A DNA stretch of 64,000 bases from Cryptomeria japonica (GCF_030272615.1 NC_081414.1:916799509-916863508), one strand, 5' to 3'. Counted from the first letter of the stretch, positions 37,168-50,265 are shown. Notes: generated by a model not told the origin, from the letters alone. Translations and numbers: made by a program.

Positions 37168-39130
37168 ATGGTTGAAACCCATTCCCAAAAATCTAGGAGA
37201 GAAACTAAAGAGGCTCAAGAGTATGCAAACATGAATGCCTATGAGTATGACAATGATGTCTTTTTCAATTCTGATCATAACACATTACCTGACATGGATG
37301 CCTATAGAAACATTCCAAATGTTGACAACACGGACACTGCAAACAACAATGGTACACACAATGACAATATGCACAATATTTCACTACATTCGGAAGAAGT
37401 GGAAGACACCATTATGAATCCCCATTTCAATCGATTGGTTGAGGAAATAATGAGGAGGGATAGACAATATTTCTTACAAATGATGGCACAAAGTGGAGCC
37501 AAGATCCCTCATGATTTTGACATGTCTCAAATAATGGAAAATCGACCTTTGCAACAACCTCACCTCAACATGGATCAAAGGAGGCATAATAGTGGAGGCA
37601 ATAGAGGACCACATATGGTGCCTGAATCACCATCATCTTTGTTTCAAAAACTAGAGGTCCCATACACACATGGTCAAGCATATGATACTCACCTTCATAG
37701 ACCATTATGGAAGTCTTATGCAGAAAAATATACTCAATCACATACCAATGCTAAGGATCAACCACCCAGGCAATTGGATATTCAAAGGCATGCTCAAAAT
37801 TTGGACACAAGGAAACCCCATGTCAAATTTGGGGGCAACAGACTAGAACAAACTCATGATTTGCCTATAAAGTATGGTATACATGGACAAAGCATATATT
37901 CCATTCCTCAACATGACTCTATACCAAGTGGTCCATATACGCAACATCATTATAGACCTCCTCCATATGAGCATGTGTATGATCTATATCATCCATATAT
38001 GCAACATACTCCTCCACACACTAGTTTAGGTATGGGGTATGGTCCAAGAAGCTGATATCCACCTAAGAACAATTTGGAGTAGCAAATTAATGACTTACAA
38101 AAGAAAATGGAGGACATAAATACACCAAAGCCAACTTACACAATGAGAGACATATGTCCCTATCCATTTGACAAAAGCATTCCAATGCCTCCATTTCCTA
38201 CACACTTTGTAACACCAAAGTTTGATAAGTATAGAGGAAAAGGGGATCCTAAGGTACATATAAGATAGTTTTTCACAACTTTCATTGAGGTAGCAGCAGA
38301 AGAGACATATTTGATGAGATTATTCCCACAAAGCTCAGGTGATCAAGCTATGGAATGGTTCTCTCAACTTCCACCTGGTATTAAGTCATGGGGTGACTTA
38401 GTAGAGGCATTTATCCAACATTTCTCATACAACATAAAGATAGACATATCATTCACTACTTTGTGCAACACCAAACAAAAGGATGGAGAATCTTTTTCAT
38501 CATTTTTGTAAAGATGGAGAAATCTAGCCAGTAGATGCTCTTGCGAAATTCCACAAAAACAAATGGTAGAAATGTTCACCCAAAATGTTAACAAAGACAT
38601 TTGTTATGACTTGAGAAAAGCTTGTTTGTCCACCTTCAAAGACGTCATTGAAAAAGGCTTAGCAATAGAGAAGGTCCTAATTGAGCAAGGAGTCATTAAG
38701 ATATTCAAGGAAAACAAAGATGACTTTAAAGGAAAAGATAAGCCAAGATTTTGGAACAAGAACAAGAACACGGCCAATGATGGTGTTGTTGATGCCAATA
38801 TAGTATGACCCAAAATTGTTTTTTCTAGATCAAGCTCTACAAGCAATCAAGTGAATACTCAAACAACTTCCAAATCACAAAGGAAGTACACTCCATTGGG
38901 AGAACCACTTGAGTCTATTTTCAAAAAGTTGGTGGCAAACAAGATAATCAGAATTCCATATTTTCCTCCACATGAACCAAAGGTCAAACCAAATTGGTGG
39001 AATGACGATGAGTATTGTGAATTCCATAAGAGCAAGGGTCATAAAATAGGAAATTGCCATTGACTGAAAAACATCATAAAAGATCTTATTGATAGAGGTG
39101 ACATTGAGATTGAAGGACACTCATCCAATC
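37168..39130 (+). pseudogene. gag of Gypsy-T
   Basis: Gag forms the virus-like particle. The frame starts at ATG 37168 with a polar, Asn/His-rich N-terminus (to about 38050). The Retrotrans_gag core lies at about 38200-38700 (TPKFDKYRGKGDPKVHI near 38215, QAMEWFSQLPPGIKSW near 38345). FTPLGEPLESIFKKL-type residues at 38890-38935 precede a C-X2-H-X4-H-X4-C motif, CEFHKSKGHKIGNC, at 39016-39057. All parts are in one frame. Stops include TGA 38053, TAG at about 38080 and 38266, TAA 38509, TGA 38806 and TGA at about 39061. The TAGs fit CAG to TAG changes. Confidence 0.85.
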
Positions 39131-39141
39131 AAGAACATGAG

Positions 39142-40353
39142 ATGTTTAAGGAACCATTCCCAAAGCATGACAAGGGAAAAGCTATAGCCATAGATGACCA
39201 AACCAACTATACCAGAGCATTCTATAACTATGATTCAACTATCAATCATATTTCGATGGACAATTATGTCTCTACCATTATCATCAAAGACAAAACACCA
39301 GAGAATTATACCCAAAGACCCAAGATTGTCCTAAAAGGCATTGGATCTTCTTCCGAACCTACCTCTGAATGTAATGTTACAACTCGTCGAGGTAAATTCA
39401 CTTTGCAAGGTGCTCTAGCTAAAAACACTGCTTCCTCATCAACCAAGCCTAAGTACGATCTTGTAGAACAGTTAGGGAAGACACCTGCACTTATCTCAAT
39501 CCTTGAGCTCTTACGCATATCCCCTGCACATAAAGCCATTCTTGACAAAATCTTGAGAGACACTTTTGTTCCTACTAATCTAAATGTAGACCAGTTTCAA
39601 GCCATGGTGGGATACTTTTCTGTTCCACACTCCCTTACATTCACAGAAGCCGATGATGCCTCCATAAGTCAGCCACATAATGCACCATTACACATTGGAG
39701 CCTTCATACACAAACATCAAATAAAACGAGTCCTGATAGATGGAGGAGTGGGTCTAAACATTTGTACATTGAGAACTATTAAACAATTGGGATATTCTGA
39801 TAAAGCTGTGAATTCTACATACAAAATTACTATTAAGGCATATGATGATGAAGAGTGTTCATCCAAGGGCACAGTCATCTTACCTCTTAGAGTTGGGCTA
39901 GTTACAAAGGATGTGGTTTGTCAAGTCCTAGACCTGGATCTCACATACAACATATTACTAGGATGTCCTTGGATTCATGAAATGAGGGTAGTTCCATCTA
40001 CGTACCACCAATGCATTAAATTTCCTCACAATGGAGTTGAAATAACAGTTAATGGAGATCCTAATCCATTCATATACTGCAATAACTTGAGACCAAAAAT
40101 TGAGATGATCATTCCAAGTAATCATAAAGTTGTTCCTTCTTCTGCATACATTGATCCTGAATCATTAGAACCTTTGACATCAAAACAAGGTGAGCTTAAA
40201 GGCAAATTCCAGGACAAGGGCATTGGTGAATACACTTTGAATCAAACCATGTACTTACGACAAGTCATGAGTTCACCAAAAGAATATGGAAGACCACATC
40301 CTAATAAGCAGGTATCTATCATTATACTCAAATGGGACCCTACTATCTTTTAA
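39142..40353 (+). pseudogene. Aspartic protease region of Gypsy-T
   Basis: Continues the gag frame. An ordered start (39470-39600, LISILELLRISPAHKAIL) leads to the protease at about 39690-40080. Its catalytic segment VLIDGGVGLNICTL has Asp at 39739-39741, a D-G-G variant usual for this lineage, and the second motif is LTYNILLGCPWIHEM near 39940. This stretch is open for 403 codons, the best preserved part of gag-pro. It ends at TAA 40351-40353, after which the same frame continues into a G-patch-like part. Confidence 0.88.
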
Positions 40354-41540
40354 AGATGGGGTGAACTAGAAGAGGAAGACTTATACAAAATGCTTTACAA
40401 AGACCCTAAAAATTATACATGAGATCATATCAGCATACCACGTGGAAAGTATGGCAAAGGGTTCAAGATCCTACAAAAATTTGGGTATGATGGCAAAATT
40501 CCTCTTGGCCTAAGAAAGGAAGGCATCATTGAACCTTTACAACCTAAATTGACATTCAAAAAGGAGTGCTCGAAAGGACTTGGTTTCATGAGTTCCAAGG
40601 TAAATGCTCAAAAGACAGAATAAGCATTACAAATCAAAGCTGCCAAAATTCATCAAGAGAATCGCTATTCCACAGACTCCAATGAATGGGAATGGGGTTT
40701 AGATGAATCCTCTAGTGACTATGAACTCAATGAGACATTTAGAGAATAGGGTGAGCCCATAGAAGAAGAGGAATTTTATAGAAAATTCAAAGTTGGTCAA
40801 GAAACAACCTCGGAGGATCCCATATAGTCCTTGCCTCTAGGTCCTAGGTTGAAATCACATAGAATGAGAACACGTGTCCCAAAATGCACTACTAGGGATG
40901 ACAATTTGGATCCGTTCATGATTGAGACTGATGAGGAGAGTGCCAACGATGACCTCGATAACTACCTTGACATACCTGAATATAAGTGCATCTTCACTCT
41001 TAACTCCACTGACTTCGAAGACAACAAAGGTCTTCCCCTTGTTCACCACCAACTTATTGACTGGGACCATGAAGGACCTGCATAGTTTGACACATTCCAA
41101 AATGATGAAGCTTTTATTGACTATCTAGGCATACGAGATGATCTTACCCCTAGGGACCATAAAGTGGGATACACTATAGAACTCAACGATGTGACATATT
41201 TTGGTGATTGTGTCGGGCCTTCCAGTCGCAAAAATATAAAAATATAAAGGAATCAAGGGCTTTATGGCGAAAACCACATTGTGGCGCTGTCTGACCCCAA
41301 GAAAATAAAAAGAAAGGATGTATCTGAGGGCAAAAAACCTCTCTAAGGCACCCGAAGATGGAAGGCTCGACATTCTCCCAACATCATATGAAGAAAAGTC
41401 ATCCATTATGGTAGAGGAAACTATCAAAATAAACATTAGCACATAAGAAGTTCCACACAACATATTCCTGGCTCAATCTTTGACAGAGTTAGAAAGGTTA
41501 AAGTTCATAAGCTTCTTCACAGAATGACAAATCAACTTTG
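40354..41540 (+). pseudogene. G-patch-like segment and linker before RT of Gypsy-T
   Basis: In the gag-pro frame, GKYGKGFKILQKFGYDGKIP (40441-40500) and KGLGFMSSK (40572-40600) have the glycine spacing of a G-patch, an RNA-binding-type motif that I associate with this position in Tat-like elements. An acidic linker follows to about 41085. Between 41085 and 41558 the coding frame shifts by +1 to the pol frame. Whether that shift was a functional recoding site or decay cannot be told here. Confidence 0.65.
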
Positions 41541-41557
41541 CATGGTCATACACTGAT

Positions 41558-42316
41558 ATGCCTGGATTGGATCCGGAATTGGTAATGCATCATTTGACAG
41601 TTAAACCAGGGGCAAAACTAGTGAAATTGAAATTGAGAAAGATGCGTCCACAAGTGGCATTATTAGTCAAAGCAAAGCTTGAGAAATTATTGGATGTCAG
41701 ATTGATACGCCCAATTAATTATCCTGAATGGATATCCAACTTAGTACCTATCAGTAAACTAGATCGTAGTATCAGAATATGTACAGATTTCAGAGACATC
41801 AATAAAGCTTGTCCTAAGGACGATTTTTCATTACCAAATCTTGACTTGATTGTTGATCTCATAGCAGGTCATGCGATGTTATCTTTGATGGATGGATTCT
41901 TTGGTTACAGTCAAATAAAAATCGCATCCGAGGATCAGCACAAAATGGCATTTACTTGTCCTTGGGGAACCTTTTGCTGGAATGTCATGCCCTTTGGGCT
42001 AAAAAATGCAGGCGCTACATATCAAAGTGCCATGACTACTATCTTTCATGATCTCATGCACGTTACTGTGGAAGATTATGTTGACGACCTCTTGGGCAAA
42101 TCAAAATACAAAGATACACATTTGGACATACTTTTAGTTGTCTTTGATCGGTTGGAAAATTATAAAGTAAGATTAAACCCCAAGAAATGTGTCTTTGGAG
42201 TAACCTCCGGGAAGCTCCTGGGATTCATTGTCTCAAAAAGAGGAATCGAAACCAATCCAACAAAATTCAAGGCCATCCTAGAGATGCAACCACCAAGAAA
42301 TATCAGTCAACTTTGA
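41558..42316 (+). pseudogene. Reverse transcriptase of Gypsy-T
   Basis: RT core with LDVRLIRPINYPEWISN (41690-41740), RICTDFRDINKACPKDDF (41775-41830), MPFGLKNAGATYQ (41988-42025) and the YVDD catalytic box at 42077-42088. All expected blocks are present in one frame. The stop TGA at 42314-42316 sits where related elements have Arg, consistent with CGA to TGA. Confidence 0.92.
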
Positions 42317-42319
42317 TCT

Positions 42320-42940
42320 TTGCAAGGGAGACTCCAGTCCATACGAAGATTCATAGCACAACTTGCAGATAAGTGTAATCCTTTTCAGCACTTGCTACAT
42401 AAAAACATCAAATTCAAATGGGATGATAATTGTCAACAAGCTTTCCAGACACTCAAAGATTATCTTCTGAATCCACCAGTTTTGATGCCACCAGTTCCAG
42501 ATCAACCCCTATTACTATACATATCAGCTACTTCAACCACACTGGGGGCACTTTTAGCACAACAAGTTACTGAGGGCAAAGAAAAGGTAGTATACTATAT
42601 CAGTCACACATTGGTGGGATATGAGCTAAACTACACACCAATTGAGCATGCATGTCTCGCCATGATCTTTGCTTCACAAAAATTATGACATTACATGCTA
42701 ACTCATAAGACTAAGTTGGTTGTAAGGATCCATCCATTAAAATACCTTCTCAATAAAGCAACACTTATTGTGCGACTAGCCAAATGGGTGATGCTCCTAA
42801 GTGAATTCGACATCGAGTATGTGGATAGAAAAGCAATAAAAGGACAATCTATTGTAGATAAGTTAGTAGATGCTCCCATGTTAGATGATGTTCCTCTAGT
42901 TTTAGAATTTCTAGATGAATCCATTTTAATAGTGTCACAT
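42320..42940 (+). pseudogene. First (gypsy-type) RNase H of Gypsy-T
   Basis: Same frame as RT. LQSIRRFIAQLADKCNPF connects to RNase H, with LLLYISATSTTLGALL (42510 region) where the catalytic Asp of a VSDxAL-type motif is replaced. KVVYYISHTLVGYELNYTPIEHACLA follows with the Glu. Stop TGA at 42686-42688 again fits CGA to TGA. The replaced Asp is expected here, because in dual-RNase H elements the first copy is often inactive. Confidence 0.8.
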
Positions 42941-42944
42941 GCAA

Positions 42945-43330
42945 AGCCTTGGCAACTATACTTTGATGGCTCATACACACAGCATGGGGTAGGCACTGGC
43001 ATCCTATTCATAACTCCTCAAGGGGATTCTATACCAAAATCATATCGATTATCATTTCCCTGCACTAGTAACATAGCGGAATATGAGGCATTAACAATTG
43101 AATTACGGATTGCAGTTCAGTGGAAGATCTAGGAATTTCGTGTTTTTAGGGACTCTCAACTTGTAATTCATCAAGAAACTAGTGACTACCAAACAAAGGG
43201 TGAGAAATTAATGCCCTATAAAAGAATGGTGGATGACTTGAAACAACAGTTCACAAAGATAGACTTTGAGCAGATATCAAGATAGCAGAATCGAGTCGCG
43301 GATGCCATGGCTACAATTGCTTCACTAATT
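42945..43330 (+). pseudogene. Second (archaeal-type) RNase H of Gypsy-T
   Basis: WQLYFDGSYTQHGVGTGI (Asp codon at 42965) opens the fold. NIAEYEALTIEL (Glu, about 43070) and VFRDSQLVIHQ (Asp, about 43148) follow, and NRVADAMATIASL (Asp, about 43300) closes it. All four D-E-D-D ligands remain. Stops are at 43130-43132 and 43283-43285 (both TAG). A second RNase H after the first is the hallmark of the Tat lineage. Confidence 0.85.
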
Positions 43331-43334
43331 GATC

Positions 43335-44698
43335 TACCACCGAATGAGACCCGCTATGAGTTCTTGGTGGATAACCTTTTGGTTCCCTCATATGAGATCA
43401 CTCCTACTGAGATGATATGTATTGTTGGTCCTGAGTCCCAGTTATATGGTGCCATTTTTGCCTACCTTCGTGACACTATACTACCTCCTGACCTATCCAA
43501 TAACCAATGTCACACTTTCATTCGCCAATCTTCTCGATACATCATTTTAGCCGATATCCTATACTGTCAAGGTCTAGATGGCACTCTTCTTAGATGTTTA
43601 GAAAGTGATGAAACTTATATTGCGTTATGTGAAGTACATGAAGGGATATGTGGTTCACATTGTAGTGGTCCTACCTTAGCCAAGAAACTCATCAGGACTA
43701 GATATTACTGGCCCAATATGGAAAAAGATTCATATCAGTTTGTCAAGAAATGTAAGCAGTGTCAACTTCATGTAGATCTCATTCATGCGCTAGCACAAGA
43801 ACTTCAACCAATTGCGACTCCTTGGCCCTTTTGTTAGTGGAGACTCAATCTCATAGGCAAGATTCACCCTTCATCTTCGAAGGGTCATAAATTCATCATC
43901 ACTACCACAGAGTATTTCACAAAATGGATCGAAGCGGTGCCTCTTACACAAGTCACTAGAAAACAAATTGCTACATTCATTCTCAACTATATCATTTGTC
44001 AATATGGTATTCCTGTTTCCATCATCACTGATAATGGGCATCGCTTCAAAAATCATGATGTTCGTGAACTCTGTGACCGCTTCTATATTACCCATCATTT
44101 TTCCACACCTTATTATCCCCAAGGGAATGGTCAAGCCGAGGCATCTAATAAAACAATCCTTAAAATCTTGAAAAAGACAGTCGATGATGCTGGCCGTAAT
44201 TGGCATATCCAACTTAATCTCGCACTTTGGGCTCACCGCACAAGCGTCTACACACCTACAAGAGCTACACCCTATTCACTTGTCTACAACATTGAAGCTA
44301 TCTTTCCTATTGAGGTTGAGTTACCCTCTTTATGAGTCTCTTTGCAAACATTATCAGTGATGAAGACTACAGGGTCTCTCACTTACAAGAACTTGAACTA
44401 TTAGATGAACAAAGACAAACTGATTTTAATCATCTCAAGGCTTATCAACAATGAATGAGTCGCAGCTACAATCATAAAGTCAAGCCTCACACATTTGAGG
44501 TAGGCGATTTGGTTCTCAGAGAAAATCCTAAAAATTAGCAAGACAGAGAGAAGAATGGCAAGTTCAAACCAAATTGGCTTGGTCCTTACATCATCACAAT
44601 AGCATATGGATCTAGTGTATATCAACTCTCAACCACAGAGGGAGAACCTTTGGAGGATCCTATCAATAGCATGCACCTTCATAGGTTTTACACATAGC
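43335..44698 (+). pseudogene. Integrase of Gypsy-T
   Basis: HHCC zinc domain at about 43640-43775 (HEGICGSHCSG, then CKQCQ). In the core, the first catalytic Asp is Asn (RLNLIG, codon 43847-43849, GAT to AAT type). The second Asp is kept in IITDNGHRF (44020-44046) and the Glu in NGQAEASNKT (44125-44155). Stop TAG at 43835 and TGA at 44333. After a frameshift near 44345 the C-terminal part (FEVGDLVLRENPKN, PNWLGPYIITIAYG, MHLHRFYT) continues to about 44698 with two more stops. Confidence 0.9.
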
Positions 44699-46412
44699 TC
44701 TTCAGAGTATCCTAATTCAAAAATACAAAAAAATCATAAAACAAACAAAAAAATAGTTACTTGGTGAAAACTTGGCAAACAAGTGCCTCGTGACACAAAA
44801 CAAAATTGAAAAATAAAAAAAGTAAAGAAAAACATTTTCGTCCAATGGTGAAAACCACTTTGGTGGTGCTTTGGGCAAGTACCATGGTGAAAAATGGGTC
44901 ACTAGTGCCATGTGTAGAGACAATACTCATTCCTCCTCCGGGATTCATCTTCATCCTTTCACTTTGCACACACTCATAGCCTTTTCATCCACAATAAAAC
45001 TTTCACATTCCCATCATGGCTTGTTATTGATCTACCCAAGATTGGTTCGCCATTCATAACAAACCTTCCTTTCCACTCCTTTCCATTCATAATAAATCAG
45101 CTCCTATCTGTGGCTAAGGCAAATCCTACGTCTCGTAATGGGTGTGGAATTGAGAGCATCACATGTTTCCTGAGGAGTATAGTTTCTTCCAGTTTTCTTC
45201 AATCTATCCACACACAATCCGCAATAAAGTTCCATCTTCTCCACAATAAAGTATCAGTTTCATGGATTCATCCAGTTTCAGATGAGACATAGCAGCAACA
45301 ATGGACTTCAACAAAATCAAATCTTTCAACAGACTTAGACAACATTATGGTTCAGTGCTATCTATCCTTTTGTGAAAGTAAACATTGTGACCACAATCAA
45401 ATAAGACATATACAAGTGACAAGAGACACTAAACTTGAGGACTACAGTGGATGTTGGTGTCGAGTCTTGGTTTTCTTTTGATTTTATCTTTCTGGTGACA
45501 TGTCTTTTAGCTTTTTTGGGATGTCTTTGACTAGAGATTCTATCTCCAGGATGTCTTTGACTAGAAAGGGGAGGATGGGGTATCATCACCTATTTTTCTT
45601 TGATGTTTGTAGATTGCCTCTTAGTAATGCTATGACTTTTCCAAGGATATGAGGACACCATGAGTCTAGTGTGAACTGGGGCATTCCTTGTTTGTGACTG
45701 TCTTATCTCCATGCAAATAGGTACAATGACTTTCTAGGTCAAACATATGCCTAGATTGTCATAACCTATTTTGCCATAATAAAGCTCAATGATGATAACG
45801 CACAAGAAGCTCTTTCACTTTCATATCTTCTATCTTCCATCCTCCTTTCTGGATTGACTTCCATCACCCTTCTTGAGTCCGTGTAGCCTGCTATCACATG
45901 ACTAAGTATAATGACACACCAGAAACATTTGCATTTCATGTAGTTGCACTTGCATTACCACATATTAAGCATTTCATACATACATATATGTATCACAATT
46001 GCATCACATCCTGCACACAACACATGTTAACATATTTTACATTCTCATCATGTAAATAGTTATTTGCATCGTCATATCCATTTGCATTTCATACATTCAC
46101 ATTTGCATTTTCATAACATAAAAAACATAAAAGAACAAAAATATTGCATTTTCGTCATGTACATATTTGCATCCATATCATAATCATCATCATAAAACAT
46201 ATCATAAGCATCACATAGCAACATACATCATAAAACATACATTACATAGGTACACATGCATATAGCTACCACAAAGATGAATCATCTCATATATATATAA
46301 TCATAAGTGTCATGATACAATGATGTCAAAATCATATGGCTACAAATCACCCGAAGGTGTCTACATCATCATACAAATGGTACAAAACTGATACATAGGG
46401 AGCCATCTAAGG
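44699..46412 (+). other. Spacer between integrase and antisense ORF of Gypsy-T
   Basis: Non-coding in my reading. The start repeats TGGTGAAAA-type phrases (44760-44895). 45930-46310 is a CATA/CATTT-rich low-complexity tract. No domain was recognised on either strand. Confidence 0.6.
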
Positions 46413-47638
46413 CTATGATGAACTCCTTCCCTCAGAGCCACTTGGCCTTGATGGAGTCTGAGCCCTAGAAGGACCCACCCCATGATCATCCCTCCTATCC
46501 CCTCTATCTGGTGGTGGTGGAGGACCCATAACCCCACCATTGGATCCCTGTCTCCTCTGACTCCCTCCGGTAGCCATCACTGTTCGCGATGGTCTATGAA
46601 AGCTTCTCGCCCACTTCTCTAGTGGCATTGCCCCATAGTATAGGTCTCTCCAATAACCTATCTCTTCCCCTGCCAGCAAAACATAGGCATATCTAGCCCC
46701 TGTGTCCTCTGCCGCCTACCTCCCAACCCTCAGTGTTGTCTCAACCTTAGTGTAGCACTGGATAGCCTAATCTTGCTCCTGCTCAGTATCCTGTAGCTGT
46801 CTCCTAAGCCTAGTTGTCTCCCTCTCCAGATCTTGGATCTCATCTTCCTGTCCCTTGCAGATCTCCCTCAGCTCAAATAGCTCATCCTCCTCCTCCTTGG
46901 CCCCCTATGCCTATGGCTCCCCCTGTACTGGTGGCTGTGCCTGTGCCTTGGCCTGTACCTACCTCTGTCCTTATCTCTGTACCTATCTAGGACCTTGTAA
47001 TACTGGCACCTATAATGGAAATCCACCACGACCCCTCACCACTCGAGCTTGTCTCTCCTCCCCACCCTCTCTTTTTGGAGCCACTCTTCTCTCTCCTACT
47101 GCACCATGCCTCCTTCGTCGGTGTCTACCCCCACCATCTCCATTATCATCCTCATCCCCTCTACCATCTCCATCTATCTGCTCACCTGGATCTACCAAGC
47201 ATGGAAATGGATGCTCTGGCCAATATGCAGTATACTCTGCATCCATCCCTGCATCCTCAATCTCAGGCCACATATCCCATGGAAAGGGAACCATCTCTAC
47301 CAGCTGCATCATGGCCTGATCATAGGATAACAGTGGCCCGAAGTTTGCCTGGTCTCGCACTGTCCACGCATACATACCGGAACCCTGTGGCATCCGCTGG
47401 ATCTTGCCAAATTGCTTGCACACCCTGTCTACCAATTGCCTCTCAAGTACATAGGGCATCCACCCAATCAGATATCTACTCCTAAAGATATAAGGTAGCT
47501 CTACTGTGTCATCCTCCCACTGCTCACACTCGTGGTACGGTGCACTCAACGCCAGTACTCCAACCTGCCAATCCGTGGCTGTGAGGTAATCATATCATAT
47601 AGATGAACAAAACTACGTCAATGACCCCGGCCTCTGAA
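46413..47638 (-). pseudogene. Antisense plant-mobile-domain ORF of Gypsy-T, C-terminal part
   Basis: The minus-strand frame enters at 47638 (HLYDMITSQPRIGRLEYW), frameshifts near 47555, then is open for 179 codons: CEQWEDDTVELPYIF, RYLIGWMPYVLERQLVDRV, RMPQGSGMYAWTVRDQ, MVPFPWDMWPEIEDAG. This is the plant mobile domain (PMD) type seen in MAIL/MAIN proteins and in TE ORFs. An Arg/Asp/Gly-rich stretch, a coiled coil at about 46905-46780 (Glu/Leu/Arg heptads) and a polar tail ending at 46413 follow. Two stops (about 46773 and 46722 region) are present. The N-terminal part is at 55336-55974. Confidence 0.85.
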
Positions 47639-49146
47639 TGTTGGCAATATTGCATTATAACAGACAATGAAAGATTGTTGGCATTTCTTAAGGATATTGA
47701 GAAGGTTGTTGATGACTATGGATATAATTGATTAAAGATGTTTTACTATCTTGATATTATTATTTTGTCATTCGTGTCAAGAAATTGATTTTCTAATTCA
47801 GTATGATGTTGCCATATTTTAAGAAGTATGATTTGATGAGTATAAAGTTGTCGATAAAAGACACAGAAAGAATATGATGAATAAGGGGATAAGTTATTCA
47901 ATGGGAAACTATTACCGAGTTAGACAATGATGAGATCATGATGTTTAGATTGTTTTGATATCCTACATATGCTATTGTTTGAAAGGTTAATACTATACTA
48001 TGTTACCGAGCAAAGAACCTAGTTGGTAAACCCTAAGGTTATCGCTATCGGTTAATGAAGGCAAAATGTCTATTGAGTGAAGTTTAGTATTTACTGAGTT
48101 ACAACCGAGCTATAACAAAATGCATTAAATGTTTACATGTGATATTTAATGAAGGAAGCTAATGAGCTGGAGTGAATTAAATGATTGGTAAGTTGTGTAT
48201 GAAGATTGTTAAAGAATCTATGGTAAAGAAAGATCGGCAGGAAGATCTACAGCTCAGATTGAACTACAATACCCTAACACAAGTTCCAAGGTGAAAATGC
48301 AAGTTCCAAGGCGGGGTAAAACATTTTCAGATCAAAGGATACATTTAACCTAGACAAGATTGAAGATCTGATGGCTATGATTGATCATGGGAAATGTGAT
48401 CAAGGAGATTAAGCGGTTGGAAGATTGTTTATAAATAGGAAACTATTGATAAACAATGCATGTGGGCAAGTGTATGCACAAGGATGCTACATAGTGATTA
48501 CTGAGCACAGAAGCTTGAAGACCTATTTTGATAATAGAGTATAGAGCCCAGTAGAGGTTCAAGATAAGTCCTATGAATTGATTGTATTGAGCAAATAAGA
48601 ATTTTCTTCAGCATTTTTAGATGTGAAGTTGCAGACATATTTTTATTACTGTTATTTTGAGAAGTAGCAGAAAATCTTTTAACCGAGTGGACTTAATAGT
48701 CTTATTTGTAAATCCTCTAGCAAGGTGACATTCTTATTGAGTTTTTGAAATCCTTTAACAAGGTCACTTCTAACAAGGTGAAGATCCTAACAGATCTGAG
48801 GGAAATCCCTTAACCGGGTCACATCTAGCAATGTGTTTGTAATCTTTAACAGTTTTTTCTTTTAACCGAGCATACTCTAGAAGAGTATATTTCTTAGTGG
48901 GTCCGAAATCCCACAGTGGTTTTTCCCTATTTGGGTTTCCACGTTAAATCTAGTGTTATGAGGCTTATATTGTTCATATGCTTTTGAGTTTGCATGTTTG
49001 ACAGTTTTGGTTATATGACTGATATATATGTTACCGAGGTTGAATCTGATGTTTTTATTGTAGATTAAGTTTGAATGATTCACCCCCCCCCTCTCATATT
49101 GTTAGCTTGGTATTTGTACTACTTATATTAAGTATCAGAACTATCA
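47639..49146 (+). repeat. 5' LTR of Copia-R (1508 bp)
   Basis: Begins TGTTGGCAATATTGC, ends AGAACTATCA. TATA box TATAAATAG at 48430-48438. A C9 tract followed by TCTCA lies at about 49082-49095. The hexamer ACCGAG recurs several times. Confidence 0.97.
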
Positions 49147-49147
49147 A

Positions 49148-49160
49148 TTGGTATCAAAGC
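49148..49160 (+). other. Primer binding site of Copia-R
   Basis: TTGGTATCAAAGC, one mismatch from the initiator Met-tRNA complement, directly after the LTR. Confidence 0.92.
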
Positions 49161-49210
49161 TTTGGACTCCAAAAGGAAAGTTTAAAGGAACTTGAGTTAA
49201 AGATCCAAAG

Positions 49211-50265
49211 ATGTATAAGAGGGATGCACCGAAGCTAAACAAGTCAAGTTTCTCTACATGGCAGAAAAGGATGAAGCTGCATCTATCAGGAATTGGAGAA
49301 TATGTTGTCTATTATCTGGAGAATGATTTCATCACACTGAGCACCTATCCATTGACAATGGAAGAGATAAAGGCAAAGCAAGAACATATTCAAGCAATGA
49401 TTGAAATAACATCTACATTGACCGACTCGGAGTTTAAAGATCTAGAAGGATGTATTGATGCAAAGGCAATGTGGACTAAGCTCATATCTGTGTATGGTGG
49501 AGATGAACATTTTCAAAGAGCAAAATTGGATAGTCTAAGAGGACAACTTGAATCTATGAGGATGAATGAAGGTGAGAACATAACCCAGTATAGTACAAGA
49601 CTAAAGGAGATTGTAAATCAAATCAAAGGAGCAGGAGGAACTATTGAAGAAAAGGATGTAACAAGTAAGTTGTTAAGAACCCTTCTACCAGCCTATGCAA
49701 TCCGAGTCTTTGCAATCAATGAATTGAGGTTTGTACCCAATATGCTAGTTTCTTTAGATGCTACTATTGGTAAGCTACATGCATTTGAGTTAAGTAACTT
49801 TGATAACAGTGGGTCATCGGTAAATAAAGTTGAATCTGCATTAAGTTCTTTTCATATTGATGAAACTGATGATTACAATGATAGAAAGTATAAGTACTCT
49901 GAAGGGAATCATAGTGGAGCAAGTGAAAGATTTCACAAAAACATGGAGGAGGTACACAAACTGTATGAGGAAATCAAAAAGCAAGAAGAGTTTGAAGCAC
50001 TATTAGCCAGAAGGCTACCGAGAGGAAAAGGTAAGTATAAAGGAAAGCTACCTTTAAAATGTTTCAATTGTGATAAGATTGGACATATGGCCTCTAACTA
50101 TCCTGACAAAGAATCTAGTGAAAAGAGAGATTACCGAGGTGTCAAATAGAAAGATAATCATTACAGAGGACACTGAGAGTTCAGGAGAAGAGATAAAAAG
50201 ACATGCCTAATAGCTGATGAGGAATCTAATGATGATAAATCAGATGAAACTGATACAAAGCAAGT
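49211..50265 (+). pseudogene. gag of Copia-R
   Basis: Starts at ATG 49211, 64 bp after the LTR. UBN2-type gag core (KLNKSSFSTWQKRMKLHL, then AKLDSLRGQLESMRMNEGE, RTLLPAYA) at about 49230-49700. A zinc knuckle at about 50056-50104 reads CFNCDKIGHMASNY, with the last Cys changed to Tyr (G to A type). Stops TAG 50147 and TGA 50174 follow. The frame is the same as for the rest of the polyprotein, so gag and pol were a single product. Confidence 0.9.

Noticed and set aside
44899-46310. Possible host exon or small RNA gene between integrase and the antisense ORF
   Set aside because: Only low-complexity CATA-rich DNA and short random frames; nothing to support a gene.
46855-47485. Plus-strand Ser/Pro/Cys-rich ORFs
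   Set aside because: Shadows of the antisense plant-mobile-domain ORF, whose minus-strand frame has recognisable conserved phrases.
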